Assembly: GCF_021026295.1 (NCBI RefSeq)
Contig: NZ_JAJNDA010000004.1
Span: forward strand, 310,001 to 374,000
Direction: 5' to 3'
DNA from: Actinomycetospora soli
GTDB lineage: Bacteria; Actinomycetota; Actinomycetes; Mycobacteriales; Pseudonocardiaceae
Length of the DNA stretch: 64,000 bases
Shown here: positions 34,210 through 41,238 of the stretch, in pieces
Layout of the letters: every line of letters starts with the position of its first letter
Position numbering within the stretch: position 1 is the first letter of the stretch
Translations under genes and position numbers: made by a program
Notes under the pieces: generated by a model
Seen by the model: only the letters and a program-made list of their open reading frames with translations
Databases searched by the model: none
Told to the model about the DNA's origin: nothing

Positions 34210-34883
34210 TCGGTCCGGTCCTCCGCCGGCAGGTCCCCGAGGGTGGCGAACGCGTCGAGGACCGGCTCGACGTCGCCCTTCGTGGTCCACGACCGGATCT
34301 GGTTCGCGGAGCGCCGGGCGAGCGAGGCGCGGTGCAGCTCGAACTCGTCGGCGTGCAGGACGACGTCGGCCTGCTCCGGGTCACCGTCGTCCGACGCCCA
34401 GGACCACTGCTTCCCGACGAGGCCCAGGGTGGTCCCCTCCGGCAGGCGGCCGCCGACGCGCGGGGCGAAGCGGTCGCGGATCAGCGCCACGCCGCCCGAG
34501 TCCTTGCCGCCGGGCACGCCGAGGGCGCCCCGCAGGTCCTGCTCGTGGATGATCACGTCGCCGAGCGGGCGTGGGCCGTGCTCCCGCATCCACGCGCGCA
34601 GCGGCTCGGCGGTCGCCCGCCACTCCTCGACCAGCTGCGCCACGGAGTGGTCGCGCCGGGCCTCGACCTGCTTCGCGGTCCACGTCTCGTTGTGGTCGTC
34701 GGGCTCGTCGCCCGCGACCACGTCGGTGCCGAGCCCGACCATGTGGCTGAACAGGTCGCGCACCGTCCAGTCCGGGCAGGACGGGACGCGGCTCTCCACC
34801 TGCTCCGCGCTCGCGCCCTCCAGGAGCGCGATCACACGCTCCTGGGCCTTGCTCCACTCGTCGATCGGGTCCACACCGATCAT
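34206..34883 (-). CDS. Mycothiol-dependent maleylpyruvate isomerase family protein
   Basis: A 225-residue DinB-like four-helix protein. The N-terminal domain has SCPDWTVRDLFSHMVGLGTDV (metal-site His) and VIIHEQDLRGAL with the second His; a C-terminal sterol-carrier-like domain follows. Members use mycothiol as cofactor for isomerisation or transfer reactions. Its overlap with mshB fits a mycothiol operon. The substrate is unknown. The ATG at 34883 lacks a strong ribosome site. Confidence 0.82.
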   Translation of the reverse strand: MIGVDPIDEWSKAQERVIALLEGASAEQVESRVPSCPDWTVRDLFSHMVGLGTDVVAGDEPDDHNETWTAKQVEARRDHSVAQLVEEWRATAEPLRAWMREHGPRPLGDVIIHEQDLRGALGVPGGKDSGGVALIRDRFAPRVGGRLPEGTTLGLVGKQWSWASDDGDPEQADVVLHADEFELHRASLARRSANQIRSWTTKGDVEPVLDAFATLGDLPAEDRTE

Positions 34884-34940
34884 CGTGCCAGGTGGGTCGG
34901 ACACCCCGAATCCCGTTGCGGGCGCCGTCATGCTCGCCGG

Positions 34941-35408
34941 GTGGACATCGCGCTCCTGACCATGACGCCGGACGAGTTCGAGCACTTCCGGGAACGCCAG
35001 GAACGCGAGTACGTCGAGTCCCTGCGCCGGTCCCGTTCGGCGGAGGCGGCGGAGCGGAAGGCCCGGGACGACCTCGCGCGTCTCCTCCCCGACGGTGCGG
35101 ACACCCCGGGCCACCGGCTGCTCACGGCGTGGACCAGGGAACGCACGGTCGGCCAGGTCTGGCTCGGGCCCTCCGAGGACGCCGACGACATGCTCTGGCT
35201 CTACGAGATCCGGATCGACGAGGACCTGCGCGGTCAGGGATACGGCCGGGCGGTCATGGCCGCGGTCGAACGGGTCGCGCACGGCGACGGCGCGCAGCGG
35301 CTCGGGCTCAACGTCTTCGGCGGCAACCGCGCCGCCATCGCGCTCTACACCTCGGCCGGCTACGAGGTCACCGCCCAGCAGATGGCCAAGCAGCTCACCG
35401 GGGAGTGA
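34941..35408 (+). CDS. GNAT family N-acetyltransferase
   Basis: A 155-residue acetyltransferase. An N-terminal helical region (FEHFRERQEREYVESLRRSR) precedes the core: LYEIRIDEDLRGQGYG is the strand and acetyl-CoA pyrophosphate loop (RGQGYGR), then GLNVFGGNRAAIALYTSAGY, the usual last motif. The GTG at 34941 was chosen as the first in-frame start after the divergent gene; an ATG at 34962 is possible. Acceptor unknown. Confidence 0.85.
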   Translation: MDIALLTMTPDEFEHFRERQEREYVESLRRSRSAEAAERKARDDLARLLPDGADTPGHRLLTAWTRERTVGQVWLGPSEDADDMLWLYEIRIDEDLRGQGYGRAVMAAVERVAHGDGAQRLGLNVFGGNRAAIALYTSAGYEVTAQQMAKQLTGE

Positions 35409-35436
35409 GGCCACGCGGCCCCACTCCCCCGCGACC

Positions 35437-36444
35437 TCACGCCACCGGCAGGACCTGCCGCACCTCGGCGAAGTGGCACGCCGACGGGTGGTCGCTCGAC
35501 TCCCCCGCCACGAGCGGCGGCTCCTGCTCGGCGCAGATGGCCTCCGCCTTCGGGCAGCGGGTACGGAAGCGACATCCCGACGGCGGGTCGGCCGGGCTGG
35601 GCACGTCCCCGGTCAGCCGGATGACCTCCCGCTTGCCGCGCAACGACGGGTCCGGCACGGGCACCGAGGACAGCAGCGCCTGCGTGTACGGGTGGGTGGC
35701 CCGCTCGTAGATCGACTCGCTGTCGCCGATCTCGACGATCTTGCCGAGGTACATCACGGCGACGCGGTCCGACAGGTGCCGGACGACGCCCAGGTCGTGG
35801 GCGATGAAGACGTAGGAGAGCCCGAACTCGGTCTGCAGCTCGCCCAGCAGGTTCATCACCTGGGCCTGGATGGACACGTCGAGCGCCGACACCGGCTCGT
35901 CGCACACGATCACCCGCGGCCGCAGCGCGAGCGCCCGGGCGATGCCGATGCGCTGGCGCTGGCCGCCGGAGAACTGGTGGGGGTAGCGGCGGATGTGCTC
36001 GGGGTTGAGGCCGACCACCTCCAGCAGCTCCTGCACCTTCCGCCTGCGGTCGCCCTTCGGGGCCACCTCGGGGTGGATCTCGAACGGCTCGCCGACGATG
36101 TCGCCGACGGTCTTGCGCGGGTTGAGCGAGGTGTACGGGTCCTGCAGCACGATCTGCATGTCCCGCCGCCACGCCTTGAGCGCCGCGCCCGACTTCGCGA
36201 ACAGGTCCTCGCCGTCGAAGGTGACCGTGCCCGACGTCGGGGGCTCGAGGCGCATGAGGACCTGCGCCAGCGTCGACTTGCCGCAGCCGGACTCGCCGAC
36301 CACCCCGAGGGTCTCGCCGGGGTGGAGGTCGAACGAGACGCCGTCGACGGCGTGGACCTGGCCGATCGTCTTCTTGAACAGCACGCCCTGGGTGATCGGG
36401 AAGTGCTTCACCAGGTCGCGGACGGACAGGATGGGATCGCTCAC
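35437..36444 (-). CDS. oppF: Oligopeptide ABC transporter ATP-binding protein, OppF type
   Basis: A 335-residue ATPase. Walker A GESGCGKST, Q-loop VLQDPYTSLNPR, signature FSGGQRQRIGIARAL, Walker B VIVCDEPVSALD, and H-loop IAHDLG are intact. The C-terminal oligopeptide/dipeptide extension carries four Cys (CRFRTRCPKAEAIC, then CHF), which binds an Fe-S cluster in related transporters. The GTG overlaps the oppD stop. It is the last gene of the oppABCDF operon. Confidence 0.9.
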   Translation of the reverse strand: MSDPILSVRDLVKHFPITQGVLFKKTIGQVHAVDGVSFDLHPGETLGVVGESGCGKSTLAQVLMRLEPPTSGTVTFDGEDLFAKSGAALKAWRRDMQIVLQDPYTSLNPRKTVGDIVGEPFEIHPEVAPKGDRRRKVQELLEVVGLNPEHIRRYPHQFSGGQRQRIGIARALALRPRVIVCDEPVSALDVSIQAQVMNLLGELQTEFGLSYVFIAHDLGVVRHLSDRVAVMYLGKIVEIGDSESIYERATHPYTQALLSSVPVPDPSLRGKREVIRLTGDVPSPADPPSGCRFRTRCPKAEAICAEQEPPLVAGESSDHPSACHFAEVRQVLPVA

Positions 36445-37508
36445 GGCGTGAGCACCTCCTCGGGCGAGGCGGCCACGAACTGCTCGGCGAAGTGGCACGC
36501 GGCGCGGTGGCCCTCGGGCCCGGCGGCCGGGTCCTCGAGCACCCGCAGCAGGGGGAGTTCGGTACGGCAGCGGTCTCCGGAGACGGAGCTCTGCGGAGCT
36601 CGACCACGGAAGTCCGCGTGCGCGCACCGCGGGTGGAACGGGCAGCCCGGCGGGATGTTCGTCAGCGAGGGCGGCAGGCCCGGGATCGGGTCGAGCTGCC
36701 CGCGCGACGAGTCCAGGCGCGGCACCGACGCCATCAGCCCGCGGGTGTAGGGATGCGCGGGGTGGGCGTACAGCGTCGCCGCGTCCGCCTCCTCCACGAT
36801 CCGGCCCGCGTACATGACGGCGATCCGGTCGGCGACCTCGGCGACGACGCCGAGATCGTGGGTGATCAGGATCATCCCCATGTCGCGCTCGCGCCGGAGC
36901 TCGTCGAGCAGCTCCATGATCTGGGCCTGCACCGTCACGTCGAGCGCGGTGGTCGGCTCGTCGGCGATGAGCAGCTCCGGGTCGAGCGCGAGCGACATCG
37001 CGATCATGGCGCGCTGGCGCATGCCGCCGGAGAACTGGTGCGGGTACTCCTTCACGCGCTGCTTCGCGTTCGGGATCTTCACCTGGTCGAGCAGCTCGGC
37101 CGCCCGCACCATGGCGTCCTTCTTCGACATGCCCCGGCGGAACCGGAACTGCTCGGCGATCTGCGCCCCGACGGTGTAGACGGGGTTCAGGGCCGACAGC
37201 GCGTCCTGAAAGATCATCGCCATCGACTCGCCGCGCAGGAGCCGGCGGCGCTCCCGGTCCGCCCCGAGGAGCTCCTCGCCCTTGAACCGGACCGCCCCGC
37301 CGGTGATCCGCCCGGGGGGCGTGTCGAGGATGCCCATGATCGTCTGGGCCGTGACGCTCTTGCCCGACCCGGACTCGCCGAGGACCGCGAGGGTCTCGCC
37401 CGCCTCGACGCGGTAGCTCACGCCGTTGAGCACGGACGCCGTGTCGGCGCCCTTGCCGAACTCGACCCGCAGGTCCTCGACCTCCAGCAGAGGTGCTGCG
37501 TCGGTCAC
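36441..37508 (-). CDS. oppD: Oligopeptide ABC transporter ATP-binding protein, OppD type
   Basis: A 355-residue ATPase: Walker A GESGSGKSV, Q-loop IFQDALSALNPVYT, signature FSGGMRQRAMIAMSLAL, Walker B LLIADEPTTALD, H-loop ITHDLG. The C-terminal extension has the same spaced cysteines (CPFHPRCAHADF, CRTE, CHF) as OppF. It pairs with OppF to energise uptake. It starts 4 bp after oppC. Confidence 0.9.
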   Translation of the reverse strand: MTDAAPLLEVEDLRVEFGKGADTASVLNGVSYRVEAGETLAVLGESGSGKSVTAQTIMGILDTPPGRITGGAVRFKGEELLGADRERRRLLRGESMAMIFQDALSALNPVYTVGAQIAEQFRFRRGMSKKDAMVRAAELLDQVKIPNAKQRVKEYPHQFSGGMRQRAMIAMSLALDPELLIADEPTTALDVTVQAQIMELLDELRRERDMGMILITHDLGVVAEVADRIAVMYAGRIVEEADAATLYAHPAHPYTRGLMASVPRLDSSRGQLDPIPGLPPSLTNIPPGCPFHPRCAHADFRGRAPQSSVSGDRCRTELPLLRVLEDPAAGPEGHRAACHFAEQFVAASPEEVLTP

Positions 37509-37512
37509 CGGG

Positions 37513-38451
37513 TCACCGTCCTCTCGGGTCGAGTGCGTCGCGCAGGGCGTCCCCCATCATCACGAAGGCGAGGACGGTGACCACCAGGAACGCGGCGGGG
37601 AAGAACAGCGCGTGCGGCATCTGGATGATGCGCGCCTGCACCTCGGAGATCATCACGCCCCACGAGACGACCGGGTCCTTCAGGCCGATGCCGAGGTAGG
37701 ACAGCGTCGCCTCGGCGCCGATGAACACGCCGAGCTGGATCGTCCCGTACACCAGCACGGGGGCGAGGCAGTTCGGCAGCATGTGCCGGAACATGATCCG
37801 CAGCGGCCCGGCGCCGAGCGCCCGGGCGGCCTTGACGTAGTCCTGCTGCGACGAGGCCAGCGCCGCGGCCCGCATGATGCGCATCGCGAGCGGCCACGAG
37901 AGCAGCACGATCGTCAGGACCACCTGCACGATCAGGCGGGTCGACCCGACGATCTCGCCCGGCTTGTTCAGGCTCGTCAGGATGACGATGCCACCGAGCA
38001 CGAACGGGATGCCCGCGAAGATCTCGCCGATGCGCGAGAGGACCGAGTCGGTCAGGCCCCGGAAGTAGCCCATCGTGAGGCCGGCGAGCGACCCGACGAC
38101 GACCGTGCCGAGGCTCGCGAGCAGGCCCACCGCGAGCGAGGGGCCCGCCCCGTAGATCGCCCGGGCGTACACGTCGCGGCCGAAGAGGTCCCGGCCGAAC
38201 CACGACGAGGCGTTCGGCGCCTCGCCCGAGCGGTCGAGCACCTGGAAGGTCGGGTCGACGCTCGTGAACAGCGACGGGAACAGCGCCATGACCAGTAGGA
38301 CGATGATCACGACGCCGGAGATGATGAACAGCGGCCGGCGTCGCAACTGCTTCCAGGCGTCCGACCACAGCCCGGACTCGGCCTCCGGGCTGACGACCGC
38401 GCCCTCGTCGTGGCCGGCGAGCGAGGGTTCCTGACGCAACGTGTCAGTCAT
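37513..38451 (-). CDS. oppC: Oligopeptide ABC transporter permease, OppC type
   Basis: A 312-residue permease. A cytoplasmic N terminus is followed by TM1 (FIISGVVIIVLLVMALFP), the OppC-type NxxxWFGRDLFGRDVYAR segment, and five more helices, with the EAA coupling loop SSQQDYVKAARALGAGPLRIMFRHMLPN. Its ATG lies within the last 8 bp of oppB (ATGACTGA), so it is translationally coupled. Confidence 0.9.
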   Translation of the reverse strand: MTDTLRQEPSLAGHDEGAVVSPEAESGLWSDAWKQLRRRPLFIISGVVIIVLLVMALFPSLFTSVDPTFQVLDRSGEAPNASSWFGRDLFGRDVYARAIYGAGPSLAVGLLASLGTVVVGSLAGLTMGYFRGLTDSVLSRIGEIFAGIPFVLGGIVILTSLNKPGEIVGSTRLIVQVVLTIVLLSWPLAMRIMRAAALASSQQDYVKAARALGAGPLRIMFRHMLPNCLAPVLVYGTIQLGVFIGAEATLSYLGIGLKDPVVSWGVMISEVQARIIQMPHALFFPAAFLVVTVLAFVMMGDALRDALDPRGR

Positions 38452-39370
38452 AGCGGATCCTCGGGTCGAGGACCGCGTAGAGCAGGTCCACGATCAGGTT
38501 GACGACGAGGTAGATGATCACCAGGAGGGCGACGACGCCCACGACCTGAGTCTGCTCCTGACGCTGGATGCCCGTGAAGACGAGCCCGCCGAGTCCCCGG
38601 ATGTTGAACACGCCCTCGGTGACGACGGCGCCACCCATGAGCGCGCCGAGGTCGGTGCCGATGAACGTGACGACGGGGATGAGCGAGGTCCGCAGCATGT
38701 GGGCCAGGACGACCCGACGTCGGGAGAGGCCCTTGGCCACCGCGGTCCGCACGAAGTCCGCGCGGGAGTTCTCCATGAGGCTCGTGCGCGTCAGGCGGGC
38801 GACGAAGGCCATCGACAGGCTGCCGAGCACGAGGCCGGGCACGAACAGGTCGAGGATCGTCGGGTCCGGCGGCACCGAGGTCCGGATCCAGCCGAGTTCG
38901 ACGCCGAGGACCTGCTTGACCACGAGGCCGGTGACGAAGACCGGCAGGGAGATCAGGAAGAGCGTCGAGACGAGGATCAGCGAGTCGACGTAGCCGCGGC
39001 CGCGCAGGCCGGACACGAGGCCCGCGGTGATGCCGATGACGATCTCGACGACGACGGCGACGAGCGCGAGCCGGAAGGAGACCGGGGCGGCGTTGGCGAT
39101 GAGGTCGGAGACCTCGTTGCCGCTGAAGGTGCGGCCGAAGTCACCGGTGAGCAGTCCGCCCAGGTACTTCAGCCACTGGACGATCACCGGGTCGTCCAGG
39201 TTGAGGCGCGCGGTCATGGTGGCGACGTAGGGCGCCGGGCACTCCCGCTGTCCGCACTTGCCGGCGAACGGATCGTCCGAGAGACCCCAGACGAGGTAGT
39301 AGATGATCAGGGTGGTCCCCAGGAACACGGGGACGAGCTGCAGCAGGCGCCGCAGGGTGTAGCGGCCCAT
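38444..39370 (-). CDS. oppB: Oligopeptide ABC transporter permease, OppB type
   Basis: A 308-residue permease with six helices; TM1 begins LLQLVPVFLGTTLIIYYLVW and the coupling loop reads NSRADFVRTAVAKGLSRRRVVLAHMLR. A Cys pair (KCGQRECPAP) in the first periplasmic loop could form a disulfide. GGGAGG directly precedes the ATG at 39370. A dispersed palindrome copy at 38711-38725 encodes part of the coupling loop (LSRRRV), which indicates that the element can be tolerated even in a conserved domain. Confidence 0.9.
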   Translation of the reverse strand: MGRYTLRRLLQLVPVFLGTTLIIYYLVWGLSDDPFAGKCGQRECPAPYVATMTARLNLDDPVIVQWLKYLGGLLTGDFGRTFSGNEVSDLIANAAPVSFRLALVAVVVEIVIGITAGLVSGLRGRGYVDSLILVSTLFLISLPVFVTGLVVKQVLGVELGWIRTSVPPDPTILDLFVPGLVLGSLSMAFVARLTRTSLMENSRADFVRTAVAKGLSRRRVVLAHMLRTSLIPVVTFIGTDLGALMGGAVVTEGVFNIRGLGGLVFTGIQRQEQTQVVGVVALLVIIYLVVNLIVDLLYAVLDPRIRYD

Positions 39371-39402
39371 CGGTCCTCCCAGACACGGGACGCGACCCGG
39401 TC

Positions 39403-39437
39403 GCGGCCGGCCCCCCCGTCCTCGGGGGACCGGCCGC
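39403..39437 (-). terminator. Hairpin between oppA and oppB
   Basis: GCGGCCGG-C6 (39403-39416) pairs with GGGGGACCGGCCGC (39424-39437), with one bulge. Such hairpins after a binding-protein gene stabilise its mRNA and lower expression of the permease genes, so partial attenuation is the likely role. Confidence 0.65.
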
Positions 39438-39465
39438 GTCCGGTGGTGGTGGTCGTCGGTGCCCG

Positions 39466-41088
39466 TCAGCCCTGGGGCTTGAGGACGAACGCCGGGGCGT
39501 CGATGCGGTTCAGCGGCGTCTGCAGACCCGTCTGCACCCGCTGCCCGTCGCCCCAGATGACCGGCCGGCTCCACAGCGGGATGGCCGGCATGTCGTTCAG
39601 GACGATCCGCTCGGCGTTCGCGTACGCCTGGTTGGCCGCCTCGATCGTCGGCGCGGCGTCCGCGGCGTTCATCGCCGCGTCGAAGGCCGGGTTCGAGTAG
39701 CCGGCGTCGTTCGCCGACGCCCCCGTGCGGTAGAGCTGGCTCAGGAACGTCTCGATGGACGGGTAGTCGCCCTGCCAGGCCGCGCGGAACGGGCCGGTGT
39801 ACTGCTTGGCGTTCGCCAGGCGGCGGGCCTCCTGGAACGTCGGCACCGGCGCGTAGTTCACGTCGATCCCGAGGTTCTGGCGCAGCTGGTTGGTGATCGC
39901 CTGCATCCACTCGTCGTTGCCGCCGTCGGAGTTGGCGACGAGCGTGACCGGCCCCTGGATGCCGCCGGCCTGGGCCAGCAGCTGCTTCGCGGCGTTCGGG
40001 TCGAAGGTGCAGGTCTGCCCGCACTGGTTCGGCACGTAGCCCTGCACGGTCGGCGTCGCGTAGCCGTCGGCCGGCGTGTAGATGCCGTTGAACAGCTGGT
40101 TGATGATCGCCTGGCGGTCGATCGCCATCGAGAACGCCTTGCGCAGCAGCGGGTTGGCGAAGCGCGGGTCGTACGTCGGGAAGGTGAGCGACTGCGTCAC
40201 CAGACCCGGCACCGTCTGCGCGCCCGCGCCGAGGTCGGTCCGCCAGCGGTTCCCGGCCAGGGAGGACGACGGGATCTGCCGGATGTGGTCCAGGCTGCCG
40301 GAGACCACGTCGGAGTAGGCGGTGTTCAGGTCGGAGTAGACCCGGAACTGCAGGTTCTGCACCTGCGCCTTGTCGTCCCCGGCGTACTGGTCGTACCGCG
40401 CGAGGTCGAGCTCCTGGTTCGGCGTCCGCGAGACGAAGCGGAACGGGCCGTTGCCCACCGGCGCGGCCTCGTAGCCGGCACGGTCGGCGAAGAACTTCTG
40501 CGGCATCGGGAAGTACGCCGTGTAGCCCAGCGTCACCGGGAAGATGGTGAAGGGCTGGGAGAGCGTGACCGTGAACGTCGTCGGGTCCACCACGCGCAGC
40601 CCGGAGAGCTGGTTGACCGTGGCGTTCTCGGCGCTGACCTGGTCGTAGCCCTGGATCTTCTCCATGAACGACTGGTTCTGGGCGGCGTTCGGGCCGAACG
40701 CGGTCCAGTTCCAGGCGTCGACGTAGCTCTGCGCCGTGACCGGCGTGCCGTCGTGGAACGTCCAGTTCGGCTTGATCCTGATGGTGAACGTGCGGTTGTC
40801 CGTCGTCGTGATCGAGTCCGCCATCGCGTTCGACGGCTGCCCGGTCTTCGCGTCGTACTTGACGAGCCCGGTGAAGAGCGCGTCGATCGCGTCGCCACCG
40901 TTCTGCTCGTTGGTCGAGCCGGGGATGAGCGGGTTCTCCGGCTCGCCCCACTCGATCGAGACGGTCTGCGCCTGGTCGCCACCCCCGCCGCCGCCCCCGC
41001 CGCAGGCGGAGAGGACGAGCGCACCGGCCGCGACCAGTGCTCCGACAGCAATCCAGCGCGACCGACCGCGCCTGGTGAACCTGGTCAC
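39466..41088 (-). CDS. oppA: Oligopeptide-type ABC transporter substrate-binding lipoprotein
   Basis: A 540-residue family 5 solute-binding protein. The signal WIAVGALVAAGALVLSAC has a lipobox, and eight glycines follow the lipid Cys. The mature part has family features PIGNG-like VGNGPFRFVSRTPNQELDL, DPRFANPLLRKAFSMAIDR and a C-terminal lobe. The start is taken as the second of two adjacent GTGs (41088), since GGAGG touches the first. A DasR-like operator lies 52-67 bp upstream, so the ligand might be a chito-oligosaccharide or a peptide from cell-wall turnover. Confidence 0.87.
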   Translation of the reverse strand: MTRFTRRGRSRWIAVGALVAAGALVLSACGGGGGGGGDQAQTVSIEWGEPENPLIPGSTNEQNGGDAIDALFTGLVKYDAKTGQPSNAMADSITTTDNRTFTIRIKPNWTFHDGTPVTAQSYVDAWNWTAFGPNAAQNQSFMEKIQGYDQVSAENATVNQLSGLRVVDPTTFTVTLSQPFTIFPVTLGYTAYFPMPQKFFADRAGYEAAPVGNGPFRFVSRTPNQELDLARYDQYAGDDKAQVQNLQFRVYSDLNTAYSDVVSGSLDHIRQIPSSSLAGNRWRTDLGAGAQTVPGLVTQSLTFPTYDPRFANPLLRKAFSMAIDRQAIINQLFNGIYTPADGYATPTVQGYVPNQCGQTCTFDPNAAKQLLAQAGGIQGPVTLVANSDGGNDEWMQAITNQLRQNLGIDVNYAPVPTFQEARRLANAKQYTGPFRAAWQGDYPSIETFLSQLYRTGASANDAGYSNPAFDAAMNAADAAPTIEAANQAYANAERIVLNDMPAIPLWSRPVIWGDGQRVQTGLQTPLNRIDAPAFVLKPQG

Positions 41089-41133
41089 CACACCTCCTGA
41101 ATACGTTTGACAGGCGGGATCGCCGCCGGACGC

Positions 41134-41139
41134 AACCTA
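41134..41139 (-). promoter_or_regulatory. Candidate -10 of the opp operon
   Basis: TAGGTT on the minus strand gives a leader of about 40 nt ending in TCAGGAGGT before the oppA start. It touches the DasR-like site. Confidence 0.45.
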
Positions 41140-41155
41140 AGTGGTCTGGACCTCT
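41140..41155. promoter_or_regulatory. DasR-like operator (dre) upstream of oppA
   Basis: AGTGGTCTGGACCTCT matches the symmetric dre form AGTGGTCTAGACCACT at 14 of 16 positions. It lies directly upstream of the -10 hexamer, where binding of a GntR/HutC repressor would block transcription of oppABCDF. Confidence 0.6.
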
Positions 41156-41238
41156 TGCGCTACCCCGGAGTGTTGCCGCAGCGTCACGAACTCGTCGCCC
41201 ACTGTCCGTTCCGTCCCCCTCGCCCGGGTGACGGCAGG

